From positions 310,001 through 374,000 of the forward strand of contig CP103436.1 in NCBI GenBank assembly GCA_024919195.1: DNA of 64,000 nucleotides, read 5' to 3'. The notes under the pieces are model-generated. The model did not search any database, was not told the origin of the DNA, and was given only the letters and a program-made list of their open reading frames with translations. Numbering within the stretch: the first letter of the stretch is position 1; the number at the start of each line of letters is the position of its first letter. This DNA comes from Methylophilaceae bacterium LSUCC0717. GTDB lineage: Bacteria; Pseudomonadota; Gammaproteobacteria; Burkholderiales; Methylophilaceae. The translations under genes were made by a program, and so were the position numbers. Below are positions 8,121 to 16,556 of the stretch, piece after piece.

Positions 8121-8586
8121 AATTATTTATCCTGGCTCATTTGATCCAATTACAAAAGGGCATGAAAATATCATCAATCAACTACAGAACCTTGCATCGG
8201 TCGTTATCGTTGCTATTGCCGAAGATAATGATAAAAATTCCTTATATAGCATTGATCAACGACTAAATCTTCTTAATGAGTTATACCAAAATCATGCAAA
8301 TATTGAAGTAATCTCCTACTCAGGATTGACTGTTGATTTGGCCAAAAAAAATGATGTCAGTGTTATTGCAAGGGGTTTAAGAAATGAAATTGATTTTGCT
8401 TATGAGAGAGATTTAAGTGATATGAATCAAAAAATTGATGGGAGTGTAAGAACGATATTTCTTCAATCTGATCCATCTTTAAGATCTATCTCGTCCTCCT
8501 TGGTGAGGCAACTAATCGATCTAAATAAAGACCTGTCTCCATTTTTGTCAAAAAAAATTACTAATTTGATTAACGCATGGCGCTAA
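8110..8586 (+). CDS. coaD: Phosphopantetheine adenylyltransferase CoaD
   Basis: A 158-residue nucleotidyltransferase that adenylates 4'-phosphopantetheine, the penultimate step of coenzyme A synthesis. It opens with the family signature IYPGSFDPITKGHENII (the TxGH motif) and has RGLRNEIDFAYERDLS and RSISSSLVR near the end. The start ATG 8110 is preferred over an upstream in-frame GTG (8068) because the family begins directly before YPGSFDP. It overlaps the end of rsmD, a common coupling in proteobacteria. Confidence 0.95.
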   Translation: MIDKIIYPGSFDPITKGHENIINQLQNLASVVIVAIAEDNDKNSLYSIDQRLNLLNELYQNHANIEVISYSGLTVDLAKKNDVSVIARGLRNEIDFAYERDLSDMNQKIDGSVRTIFLQSDPSLRSISSSLVRQLIDLNKDLSPFLSKKITNLINAWR

Positions 8587-8834
8587 AAATTACAGAAGAG
8601 TGCATTAATTGTGATGTTTGTGAACCCGTTTGTCCTAATCAGGCAATCTATATGGGCGAACAAATATACGAGATTAATCCTAATTTATGTACGGAGTGTG
8701 TTGGACATTTTGAAATTCCGCAATGTGTGGATATTTGCCCTATTGACTGCATTCCAAAAGATGAAAACTATATTGAGACAGATGATCAGCTATATCAGAA
8801 ATACTTACAATTAAGTAAAAAGGAGCCTAAATGA
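8577..8834 (+). CDS. YfhL-type 2[4Fe-4S] ferredoxin
   Basis: An 85-residue bacterial ferredoxin. First cluster motif: C9-C12-C15-C19 (ECINCDVCEPVCP). Second motif: C38-C41, then C50, C54 and C58, with an expanded loop between C41 and C50, as in the YfhL/Alvin-type low-potential ferredoxins. It carries single electrons to unidentified partners. It overlaps coaD by 10 bases at its start and gloA by 4 at its end; rsmD-coaD-fdx is a familiar order in betaproteobacteria. Confidence 0.93.
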   Translation: MALKITEECINCDVCEPVCPNQAIYMGEQIYEINPNLCTECVGHFEIPQCVDICPIDCIPKDENYIETDDQLYQKYLQLSKKEPK

Positions 8835-9220
8835 GAATTTTACATACAATGCTGAGGGTAAATAACCTTGATGAGTCAGTTGAATTTTATAAGAATTTTT
8901 TTGGAATGCAATTATTGAGGAAGCATGATTTTCCAGAGGGTAAATTTTCATTAGCATTTATTGGGTATGGCAATGAGCAAGATCATACCGTTATAGAATT
9001 AACTCATAACTGGGATACAAGCTCTTATGATCTTGGCAATGGGTATGGGCATATTGCCATTGAAGTCGATGATGCCTATCAAGTATGCGAGGAAATTAAA
9101 TCAAAAGGCGGTAAAGTTGTGAGAGAAGCTGGCCCCATGATGCATGGCACGACAGTTATTGCATTTATAGAGGACCCAAATGGGTATAAGGTTGAGCTAA
9201 TACAAAAGGGGACGTATTAA
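8831..9220 (+). CDS. gloA: Lactoylglutathione lyase (glyoxalase I)
   Basis: A 129-residue vicinal-oxygen-chelate enzyme that isomerises the methylglyoxal-glutathione hemithioacetal to S-lactoylglutathione. It starts RILHTMLRVNNLDESVEFYKNFFGM and has VIELTHNWD, GYGHIAIEVDD and IAFIEDPNGYKVELI, which carry the His/Glu metal ligands of the family. The short length and sequence fit the nickel-dependent GloA type. It ends one base before the convergent dnaJ stop, with no visible terminator between. Confidence 0.93.
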   Translation: MRILHTMLRVNNLDESVEFYKNFFGMQLLRKHDFPEGKFSLAFIGYGNEQDHTVIELTHNWDTSSYDLGNGYGHIAIEVDDAYQVCEEIKSKGGKVVREAGPMMHGTTVIAFIEDPNGYKVELIQKGTY

Positions 9221-10354
9221 TTAATCAAAAAAGTCTCTTACTTTGTCAACCCAGCTTTTTGACCTTGGGCTGTGTTTTCCACTATCAGCCTGATTTAGGT
9301 CTTCAAGTTCTCTTAAAATTTCTTTTTGTCTTTCGGTCAGTTTTACAGGAGTTTCAACGACCACATGGCATAAAAGGTCACCTGTGTAATTTTCCCGAAC
9401 AGGCTTAATACCTTTACCTTTTAGCCTAAAAGTTGCCCCTGTTTGGGTTTCTTGTGGGATTTTCATCTTTGCGTTGCCACCTAGTGTGGGAATCTCAACA
9501 TCACCACCCAAAGCTGCTACTGAAAAGCTTATTGGTAATTCGCAGTGTAAGTCAGCTCCATCTCTTTCAAAAATGGCATGCTTTTTTAATGCAACAACCA
9601 CATACAAGTCGCCAGATGGGCCGCCATTAACTCCAGCTTCACCTTCATTACTTAGACGAATTCTATCTCCCTCATCCACACCGGCTGGTATTTTTACAGA
9701 TAGCGTTTTAGATTCTTTAACTCTTCCTGAACCTGAACAATCATTGCATGGATCATTGATTACCTTTCCAGAACCCTGACATTTTGGACATGTTTGTTGT
9801 ACTGAAAAAAATCCTTGTTGCATTCTAACTTGTCCATGACCGCCGCAAGTTCCGCATGTGGACGGTTGTGTTCCTTTTTTTGCACCACTTCCTGAACATG
9901 TTTTACATTGTGACAACACAGGAATTCTAATTTTCTTTTCAGTCCCTTGTGCTGCTTCTTCAAGGGTTATTTCTAGGTTGTATCTTAAATCTGCTCCTCG
10001 ATAGACATTTGATTTTCCTGATCCTGATCGACCGCCACCAAAGATATCGCCAAAAATATCTCCGAAAGCATCCCCAAAATCTGAAAATCCGCCTTGAAAG
10101 CCACCTGGTCCTCCACCCATCGATTGATCGACGCCAGCATGACCAAATTGATCATAGGCAGATTTTTTTTGAGGGTCGCTTAAGATTTCATAGGCTTCCT
10201 TAACCTCTTTAAAGCTTTCTTCCGCTTTTGGATTATCTGGATTTCTATCTGGATGAAATTTCATTGCAAGCTTTTTAAATGCTTTTTTGATTTCATCTCC
10301 AGATGCATCTCGGTTGAGTCCAAGAATTTCGTAATAATCTCTTTTTGAAGCCAT
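9221..10354 (-). CDS. dnaJ: Chaperone protein DnaJ
   Basis: A 377-residue type I Hsp40. J-domain with HPD in [11 protein letters not shown]; a Gly/Phe-rich linker (about 70-120); four zinc-finger CxxCxGxG repeats ([32 protein letters not shown]); then the substrate-binding C-terminal domain. It delivers clients to DnaK and stimulates its ATPase. Last gene of the grpE-dnaK-dnaJ unit, separated from dnaK by 57 bases that contain a strong stem-loop. Confidence 0.98.
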   Translation of the reverse strand: MASKRDYYEILGLNRDASGDEIKKAFKKLAMKFHPDRNPDNPKAEESFKEVKEAYEILSDPQKKSAYDQFGHAGVDQSMGGGPGGFQGGFSDFGDAFGDIFGDIFGGGRSGSGKSNVYRGADLRYNLEITLEEAAQGTEKKIRIPVLSQCKTCSGSGAKKGTQPSTCGTCGGHGQVRMQQGFFSVQQTCPKCQGSGKVINDPCNDCSGSGRVKESKTLSVKIPAGVDEGDRIRLSNEGEAGVNGGPSGDLYVVVALKKHAIFERDGADLHCELPISFSVAALGGDVEIPTLGGNAKMKIPQETQTGATFRLKGKGIKPVRENYTGDLLCHVVVETPVKLTERQKEILRELEDLNQADSGKHSPRSKSWVDKVRDFFD

Positions 10355-10371
10355 ATTTACCTAAATATTGA

Positions 10372-10392
10372 TGGCCTGGAGTTACCAGGCCA
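10372..10392. other. Stem-loop between dnaK and dnaJ
   Basis: TGGCCTGG (10372-10379), loop AGTTA, CCAGGCCA (10385-10392): a perfect 8-bp GC-rich stem. On the minus-strand transcript it lies after the dnaK stop and just upstream of dnaJ. No T-run follows, so it is not a standard terminator. It may set RNA stability or processing so that DnaK outnumbers DnaJ; that role is an inference. Confidence 0.7.
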
Positions 10393-10411
10393 GATTGAGT
10401 CTATAAGGATA

Positions 10412-12358
10412 TTACTTATCCTCTTCTTTTTTTTCTTCGTTTACTTCTTCAAATTCAGCATCAACTACATCACCATCAACTGTTTTTTCTGAATTTGCAT
10501 CAGCAGAGTCTGCCTGTTGATTTTGACCAGATTGATTTTGCTGAGAGGCATAAACTTTTTCACCAAATTTTTGTGCTGACTCGGCCAATGCTTTTGATTT
10601 TTCTTCAATTTTGGCCTTATCATCTGATGAAATTGCCTCTTCTAAATCTTTAACAGCAGCTTCAATTTTTTCTTTTTCACCATCTTCTAATTTATCAGCA
10701 TGATCAGTCATTGATTTTTTAGTACCGTGGATTAGTGCTTCTGCAGAATTTTTTGCATCAACAAGCTCTTTGAGCTTTTTATCCTCTTCTGCATATTTCG
10801 CAGCATCTTCTTCCATTTTCTTAATTTCTTCTTCACTTAATCCACTATTAGCCTTAATGGTAATTTTATTTTCTTTACCTGTCGCCTTATCTTTTGCTGA
10901 TACATTTAATATACCGTTAGCATCAATATCAAATGTAACTTCAATTTGTGGAGTTCCTCTGGCAGCAGGTGGAATGTCTGTTAAATTAAATTGCCCAAGA
11001 CTCTTATTGCCACTCGCCATCTCTCTCTCACCTTGAAGGACATGGATAGTTACAGCACTTTGGTTATCTTCAGCAGTGGAGAAGACTTGCGAAGCCTTGG
11101 TTGGAATAGTAGTATTTTTCTTGATTAGCTTGGTACAAACACCACCTAATGTTTCAATACCTAGACTTAATGGCGTTACATCCAGCAATAGAACATCTTT
11201 AACATCTCCTTGAAGGACGCCACCCTGAACTGCAGCACCCACTGCAACAGCCTCATCGGGGTTAACATCTTTTCTTGGGTCAACATTAAAGATCGACTTA
11301 ACTTTTTCTTGCACTTTGGGCATACGAGTTTGACCACCAACAAGAATGACATCTGAAATATCTGAACTGGATAAGCCAGCATCTTGCATCGCTTGCTCAC
11401 AGGGCGCAGCAGTTCTTTCAATTAAATCTTCAACTAATGATTCAAATTTTGAACGTGTGATTTTTACAACCAAGTGTTTTGGACCGGATGCGTCTGCAGT
11501 GATGTATGGTAAGTTCACCTCAGTTTGTGAACTGCTTGATAGTTCAATTTTTGCTTTTTCGGCAGCCTCTTTAAGACGCTGTTTTGCAAGCATATCCTGG
11601 GTTAAATCTACACCGTTTTCTTTTTTAAATTCTTCAGCGAGGTAATCAATAATTCTATTGTCAAAATCTTCACCACCTAGGAATGTATCCCCGTTCGTTG
11701 AAAGAACTTCAAACTGATGTTCACCGTCTACACTTGATATTTCAATGATAGAAACATCAAAAGTTCCGCCACCAAGGTCATAAACAGCAATTTTTCTGTC
11801 ACCCTCTTGTTTGTCTAAACCAAAAGCTAGCGCAGCAGCAGTTGGTTCGTTAATTATTCGTTTGACCTCAAGACCAGCAATTCGTCCAGCATCTTTTGTC
11901 GCTTGTCTTTGACTGTCATTAAAATATGCAGGAACTGTGATAACAGCCTCTGTCACTTCTTCACCCAGATATTCTTCTGCTGTTCTTTTCATTTTTTTTA
12001 AGATTTCAGCTGAGACTTGTGGTGGAGCTACTTTTTCTCCATTAACCTCAACCCAGGCATCACCGTTATCTGCTTTGGCAATAGTGTATGGCATTAATTT
12101 AATATCTTTTTGAACCTCATCTTCTTCAAAACGTCTTCCGATAAGTCGCTTAACAGCATAAAGGGTATTTTTAGGGTTTGTCACCGCTTGACGTTTAGCA
12201 GGGGCACCTGTCAGAATTTCTCCACCATCTTGATAAGCGATAATAGAAGGCGTTGTTCTATTTCCTTCTGAGTTCTCGATTACTTTCGGCTTTCCGCTCT
12301 CCATGACTGCTACGCAAGAGTTGGTTGTTCCTAAATCAATTCCAATAATTTTTGCCAT
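10412..12358 (-). CDS. dnaK: Chaperone protein DnaK (Hsp70)
   Basis: A 648-residue Hsp70. The nucleotide-binding domain opens with [18 protein letters not shown] and contains [30 protein letters not shown] and [11 protein letters not shown]. The linker and substrate-binding domain begin around [20 protein letters not shown]-terminal helical lid and an acidic tail ending [12 protein letters not shown] complete it. Refolds and holds client proteins with DnaJ and GrpE. The 65 bases upstream, between grpE and dnaK, contain CTTGAAA but no clear matching -10, so it is probably mostly read from the grpE promoter. Confidence 0.99.
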   Translation of the reverse strand: MAKIIGIDLGTTNSCVAVMESGKPKVIENSEGNRTTPSIIAYQDGGEILTGAPAKRQAVTNPKNTLYAVKRLIGRRFEEDEVQKDIKLMPYTIAKADNGDAWVEVNGEKVAPPQVSAEILKKMKRTAEEYLGEEVTEAVITVPAYFNDSQRQATKDAGRIAGLEVKRIINEPTAAALAFGLDKQEGDRKIAVYDLGGGTFDVSIIEISSVDGEHQFEVLSTNGDTFLGGEDFDNRIIDYLAEEFKKENGVDLTQDMLAKQRLKEAAEKAKIELSSSSQTEVNLPYITADASGPKHLVVKITRSKFESLVEDLIERTAAPCEQAMQDAGLSSSDISDVILVGGQTRMPKVQEKVKSIFNVDPRKDVNPDEAVAVGAAVQGGVLQGDVKDVLLLDVTPLSLGIETLGGVCTKLIKKNTTIPTKASQVFSTAEDNQSAVTIHVLQGEREMASGNKSLGQFNLTDIPPAARGTPQIEVTFDIDANGILNVSAKDKATGKENKITIKANSGLSEEEIKKMEEDAAKYAEEDKKLKELVDAKNSAEALIHGTKKSMTDHADKLEDGEKEKIEAAVKDLEEAISSDDKAKIEEKSKALAESAQKFGEKVYASQQNQSGQNQQADSADANSEKTVDGDVVDAEFEEVNEEKKEEDK

Positions 12359-12423
12359 TATATTTTTTCCTTCAAATATTTATTACTTATTAATGTTGAG
12401 ATGATTAATAAAATTTTCAAGTG

Positions 12424-12978
12424 TTAATCATTATTTTTAACTACTGAGACCATTGCTGGCCTAATAACTCTGTCATTCAGTTTGTAACCCTTTTGTAATA
12501 CGCTTAATACCGTGTTAGATTCTTGCTCTTTTGATTCAACCATAGACATTGCTTGATGTTCATTTGGGTCAAATTTTTCACCTATCGGATTGATTTCAAC
12601 AATATTAAATTTTTCAAAAACAGCATTGAGCTGCTTTAGTGTTAATTCAACACCATCGATTAAGATCTTGTTGTCCACATTATCAGATCCTAGTGAGGCC
12701 TCTAAACTATCTTTTACTGATAATAATTCTTGACTAAAACCTTCGATTGCAAACTTTCTAGTTTTATCAGCTTCTTCATAGCTTCTTCTTCGAATATTTT
12801 CTGCTTCAGCTTTCGCATATAAAACTTGATTCTTAAGGTCCTCAATTTGCTCTAATAAGTCATCAGATTGAGTTTCAATCTCCTGACTTTCCTTATTAGC
12901 ACTTTCCTTTGATATATTCTGATCTTCATTTTGATCAAGTTCTTCAGTGAGATTTTTTTCTTTTTTGTCGTTTGCCAT
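12424..12978 (-). CDS. grpE: Nucleotide exchange factor GrpE
   Basis: A 184-residue DnaK co-chaperone that releases ADP. The N-terminal 40 residues are charged and disordered-looking, followed by a long coiled-coil (LLEQIEDLKNQVLYAKAEAENIRRR) and a beta-domain with the conserved GEKFDPNEHQAMSMVESKE block and VLQKGYKLNDRVIRPAMVSV. First gene of the grpE-dnaK-dnaJ unit; a sigma-32-like promoter lies just upstream. Confidence 0.97.
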   Translation of the reverse strand: MANDKKEKNLTEELDQNEDQNISKESANKESQEIETQSDDLLEQIEDLKNQVLYAKAEAENIRRRSYEEADKTRKFAIEGFSQELLSVKDSLEASLGSDNVDNKILIDGVELTLKQLNAVFEKFNIVEINPIGEKFDPNEHQAMSMVESKEQESNTVLSVLQKGYKLNDRVIRPAMVSVVKNND

Positions 12979-13015
12979 ATACCTAACCGAGTTTAAAAAA
13001 TTAATTACAGTTCAA

Positions 13016-13043
13016 ATATAGGTATGGAAAGGTAAATTTCAAG
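13016..13043 (-). promoter_or_regulatory. Candidate sigma-32 promoter of grpE-dnaK-dnaJ
   Basis: On the minus strand CTTGAAA (13043-13037), a 13-base spacer and ACCTATAT (13023-13016). The -35 matches the sigma-32 consensus CTTGAAA exactly and the -10 matches CCCCATNT at five of seven defined positions. The -35 overlaps the waaC stop codon. It lies about 38 bases upstream of the grpE start. RpoH is encoded at 1212-2057. Confidence 0.6.
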
Positions 13044-13974
13044 CTAAATCATTAAATTTTTTGAAAATATCTTCAGGGAGGGGGGTATTATTTAATGAGC
13101 CCATGTTAAATGCAGGGGTTATTGTACTTTTTACGCCAGTAAGGTTCGAATTACTGAATGTATAAATTCCAATTGTCGGTATATCCAGCGATGAGGCAAG
13201 GTGCGTTAAACCGGTATCAACCCCAATTGCAAAACGTGTGGATGCAATTTTTTTTGCCAATTGATCAATATTTGCTTTCTCGAGAATTTCACAATTTGTT
13301 GTTTGATCATAGATCGCCAAGCATTCTTCATATTCTTTTACATTTCCCCAGGGAAGAATAATTTTATAATTATCTCGCTCAAATAAGCGTGCCAACGTAA
13401 TCCAGTGTTCAAGAGGCCATTTCTTTTGAACATTGCTTGTCCCAGTAATAAATAAAATGCTGTGAGGGTCTGTATGATCTTTTTTTAAATTATAAGAAAA
13501 AGAAATATCATCCTGGTCTATTTCATAATTCATTGACTTAGCTACAAGCAGTCTATTTCTATTAATTGCATGTATTTTTTTTTCAATCCCAAAGGTATTT
13601 TTATAAAAATAACTAGCAAAGCTCTCTTTAATTGAATTCTTATTAAAACCAAAAGAGTTCAGCGATCTGCACATTATTCCAGTTCTAAGAAGACCTTGAA
13701 GGTCAATGACATAATCATAATTTTCTTTTTTAATTAAATGCCTGAGTTGAAAGAATTCACTGTATGAAATTTTTTTAAATAAGTTTTTTTTCCAACTTCG
13801 AAATTTACTTACTAAAGTTTTTTGCACTGGAAATAAATTTAACAAACTAGAAAATGATTCTTCAACAAGCCAATGTATCTCTGCATCGACATGATTTCTT
13901 CTTAAATCACTTATAATAGAGTTAGCGTGGACAATGTCACCTAATGATGATGTTTTGATAATCAAGACTTTCAT
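13039..13974 (-). CDS. waaC: Lipopolysaccharide heptosyltransferase I
   Basis: A 311-residue GT9 enzyme that adds the first L-glycero-D-manno-heptose to Kdo of the LPS inner core. The N-terminus KVLIIKTSSLGDIVHANSII is characteristic of WaaC, and the donor-site region ANIDQLAKKIASTRFAIGVDTGLTHLASSLDIPTIGIY carries the GVDTGLTHLA signature. Its start lies only 18 bases from the divergent glycosyltransferase gene at 13993. The donor is made by hldE and hldD, and waaF is encoded further along (23438). Confidence 0.93.
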   Translation of the reverse strand: MKVLIIKTSSLGDIVHANSIISDLRRNHVDAEIHWLVEESFSSLLNLFPVQKTLVSKFRSWKKNLFKKISYSEFFQLRHLIKKENYDYVIDLQGLLRTGIMCRSLNSFGFNKNSIKESFASYFYKNTFGIEKKIHAINRNRLLVAKSMNYEIDQDDISFSYNLKKDHTDPHSILFITGTSNVQKKWPLEHWITLARLFERDNYKIILPWGNVKEYEECLAIYDQTTNCEILEKANIDQLAKKIASTRFAIGVDTGLTHLASSLDIPTIGIYTFSNSNLTGVKSTITPAFNMGSLNNTPLPEDIFKKFNDLA

Positions 13975-13992
13975 ACAGAAATTATAAACTAA

Positions 13993-14967
13993 ATGAAAAG
14001 AATTCTTATTTTAACTAAGGGTATACAAGCTTCATCCTCTAGGGATAGAGCTCTTGTCTATGGTGATTTACTTAAAAGCGATAAAGTATATTATCATCAC
14101 ATAGGGCTATCCAAAAGACCTTTGAATTATCTCAAATCAATCATAAAAGCACCTACTTTTGACGTTATATTTTTACAAAGAAAATTAGTACCAAGATTTT
14201 TTTTTAAAATTCTAAGAATTTTCTCAAAAAAAATTATTTATGATTTTGATGATGCAATTTTTTTGAATTCAGATGGCGGAATATCAAACCATAAATTCAA
14301 AAAATTTTCTTATATATGTTGCAATAGCGATTTAATTTTTGCAGGAAATGAGTTTCTAAAAAAACAAGCAGAAAAATTCAATAAAAAAACCTTCTTACTG
14401 CCAACATGCCTTGATATATCGAAATACAATCTAAAAGCTGAAAAAGATAAACATTTTTTTGATCTTGTTTGGATTGGATCAAAAAGTACTAGTAAATATT
14501 TAATTGAAATTATCCCTTTTTTAGAGAAAGCTAATGAGCAATTAAAAGATTTAAGATTGATCAATATTTCTGATATTAAATTAGAAAGCGGCTTAATAAA
14601 AATTAAAAATGTTACATGGACTGAACCAGGTCAGTATAGAGAAATCAAATCTGCTAAGGTTGGATTAGCTCCTCTAGACAATTCGAATTGGAGTAAAGGA
14701 AAATGTGCTTTTAAACTACTTCAATATGCATCAGCTGGTTTACCAATAGTATCTTCTAATTTTGGTTATAACAGTACATTGATTAAAGAATATGAGTCTG
14801 GGATGCTAGTAAATAAAGGATCTGACTGGGTAAGTAATATTGCAAAATTAAGATCTGATGTGGCAATTAGAAAAAAATATGCAAAAAATGCTCTTAACAT
14901 GTCAAAAAATTTTGACATCAATATCAACTATGAAAAAATGAAAAAGATTATTAAAGATGTCTTGTAA
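13993..14967 (+). CDS. Glycosyltransferase, GT4/GT1-like (probable LPS core)
   Basis: A 324-residue GT-B fold protein. The N-terminal half has a Rossmann-like start (KRILILTKGIQASSSRDRALVYGDLL) and IIYDFDDAIF. The C-terminal donor domain contains the retaining-GT signature region GKCAFKLLQYASAGLPIVSSNFGYN. It probably adds a sugar to the LPS core, because it opens an operon with a WaaP-type kinase and lies back to back with waaC; by position it resembles waaG of pseudomonads, though identity with WaaG is not clear from sequence. The gene is clearly AT-richer than the housekeeping genes. Confidence 0.8.
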   Translation: MKRILILTKGIQASSSRDRALVYGDLLKSDKVYYHHIGLSKRPLNYLKSIIKAPTFDVIFLQRKLVPRFFFKILRIFSKKIIYDFDDAIFLNSDGGISNHKFKKFSYICCNSDLIFAGNEFLKKQAEKFNKKTFLLPTCLDISKYNLKAEKDKHFFDLVWIGSKSTSKYLIEIIPFLEKANEQLKDLRLINISDIKLESGLIKIKNVTWTEPGQYREIKSAKVGLAPLDNSNWSKGKCAFKLLQYASAGLPIVSSNFGYNSTLIKEYESGMLVNKGSDWVSNIAKLRSDVAIRKKYAKNALNMSKNFDININYEKMKKIIKDVL

Positions 14968-15808
14968 TTTTTATCAAATTGCATATTCAGAAGAATCACT
15001 GAGGCCAATTCATCCTGGTTTTAAAATTTTTAATCAAATTGGTAAACCATATGTAGATGAGAGAGAAACATCTCATATGATTGATTTTTTTGATGCGGGA
15101 TATGTAAAAGATGATGGAAATTTTTATTCACTTGTTTCTCCAAAATTTATAAATAAATTAAAGGTTAATATTACTGACCTCAATTTATTTATTAATCATA
15201 ACGATGAGCGTGACTTAATCTTATTTAATACTGATCCTAAATGGGCTTATTTTTTCTTTAATGCATGGGATCAGGGGGAAAGTTTTCATAAAGGTTTGAA
15301 AAAAATAGCAGGACTGCTTAATGACACCAGTAATTTTATTAGATTTGATTCAAGGCATGATCCAAAAAATCTAGTTTATTCTAACTACTGGGCAGCTAAG
15401 TATTCCTTTTGGAAAAAATATGTTTTTGAGCTCAAAAAAACAAGAAATAAAATTTTAAGCATGAAATCTGATAAAAAAAAGTTATTTTATAGAAAAGCTG
15501 AAAACCACTTTGCTCCAATTTATCCTTTTGTTATGGAGAGAATGTTATCTAACTATTTAATAAAAAACCCAAAAATAAATTATTCAAATTACCCTTATAG
15601 TAAATTTCAGGTTATAAAAATGGCCACGAACATTACTGATAAGGTTATATTGTGGAAATACATCGATATAATTAAAACGCTTGATAATAATAAAGATTAC
15701 AAAAGCTTAAAATCAGTATTAAAGAACTTAAATTTCTTAAGATCAAAAGTAAAGCATCAAAATTTTTTAGGAAGATTGTTAACTAATGTTAACCTTTTAT
15801 TCAAATAA
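14957..15808 (+). CDS. Unrecognised protein of the LPS core operon
   Basis: A 283-residue protein I do not recognise. It has no signal peptide, no membrane segment and no motif I can tie to a known enzyme. It is rich in aromatic and basic residues (for example PKWAYFFFNAWDQGESFHKG and SNYWAAKYSFWKKYVFELKK). The N-terminal region DERETSHMIDFFDAGYVKDDG is acidic; the C-terminal third is Lys/Asn-rich. It overlaps the preceding glycosyltransferase by 11 bases and the following WaaP-type gene by 23, so it is translationally coupled to both and probably acts in LPS core synthesis. A divergent glycosyltransferase or kinase partner are possibilities I cannot decide between. Confidence 0.75.
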   Translation: MSCNFYQIAYSEESLRPIHPGFKIFNQIGKPYVDERETSHMIDFFDAGYVKDDGNFYSLVSPKFINKLKVNITDLNLFINHNDERDLILFNTDPKWAYFFFNAWDQGESFHKGLKKIAGLLNDTSNFIRFDSRHDPKNLVYSNYWAAKYSFWKKYVFELKKTRNKILSMKSDKKKLFYRKAENHFAPIYPFVMERMLSNYLIKNPKINYSNYPYSKFQVIKMATNITDKVILWKYIDIIKTLDNNKDYKSLKSVLKNLNFLRSKVKHQNFLGRLLTNVNLLFK

Positions 15809-16556
15809 AAAAGACTTCAAAGATTCTAGTTTTTTAGATCTATTCAATGTGAATGGAAAAACAATTCGCTCTGGCGCTAATAGAGAAACATTAGAATTCT
15901 TATTTAAAAATAAAAAATATTTTATAAAGAGGTTTTCAAATGGGTCTATCTTACAAAATATTTTAAATAAAATGGGTTTTGTTAAGGATGTTAGCAATGC
16001 TAGAAATGAGTTTGAGGCTTATCATATTTTAAAAGAAATTGGCGTAGAGACTGCAAAATTGGTTTGTTATGGGGATGAAAAAAAACTTTTTTGTAATCGT
16101 TCTTTTGTTATATCTGAGAAAATAGAGAATTTTGAACAATTAGACTTTTTCTTTAGTAGAGCAAAATATCGTAAATATCATAAAAATCATCAAGATCAGA
16201 TTTATAAAAAAGTAGTTCAAATCATCAATAAGCTTCATCAGAATGGAATTGTCCATCATGATCTTTATCTGTGCCATTTTTTACTAGACCTAAATTCATT
16301 GGAGAATAAAAAAAATATTAAAATATATTTGATTGATTTCCATAGGCTTCAAAAAAATAAAAGAGTACCCTCGGGAAGACTAATTAAAGAATTAGGAGAT
16401 TTATTATTTTCAGTAAAGTATTTTGCTAATGAAGAACTCTTCCAAGAAATTCTTCTTTCCGATTATGGCAATAAAAATTTTATTGAAACTTATAAGCTAA
16501 ATATCCAGCAGAGGGCCAAATTAATGTTAGAAAAATATAAAAATAAATATGGTTGA
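15786..16556 (+). CDS. waaP: WaaP/RfaP-type LPS core heptose kinase
   Basis: A 256-residue protein-kinase-like enzyme. The catalytic loop GIVHHDLYLCHFLL (catalytic D159) closely resembles the HRDxYxCHFLL motif of RfaP/WaaP. The metal-binding loop is LIDFHRLQ (D184), again RfaP-like. An ATP-site lysine is plausible in YFIKRF. WaaP phosphorylates heptose I of the inner core in the cytoplasm, adding negative charge that stabilises the outer membrane. Starts 23 bases inside the preceding gene and its end overlaps the next by 8 bases. Other core kinases of the same fold cannot be excluded. Confidence 0.82.
   Translation: MLTFYSNKKDFKDSSFLDLFNVNGKTIRSGANRETLEFLFKNKKYFIKRFSNGSILQNILNKMGFVKDVSNARNEFEAYHILKEIGVETAKLVCYGDEKKLFCNRSFVISEKIENFEQLDFFFSRAKYRKYHKNHQDQIYKKVVQIINKLHQNGIVHHDLYLCHFLLDLNSLENKKNIKIYLIDFHRLQKNKRVPSGRLIKELGDLLFSVKYFANEELFQEILLSDYGNKNFIETYKLNIQQRAKLMLEKYKNKYG

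Noticed and set aside
9474-9779. A 101-codon plus-strand frame opposite dnaJ
   Set aside because: Antisense shadow of the dnaJ zinc-finger and C-terminal region; no independent support.
12359-12423. A separate sigma-32 promoter for dnaK
   Set aside because: CTTGAAA is present near the grpE stop but no CCCCAT-like -10 lies at 13-15 bases; too weak to list as a feature.
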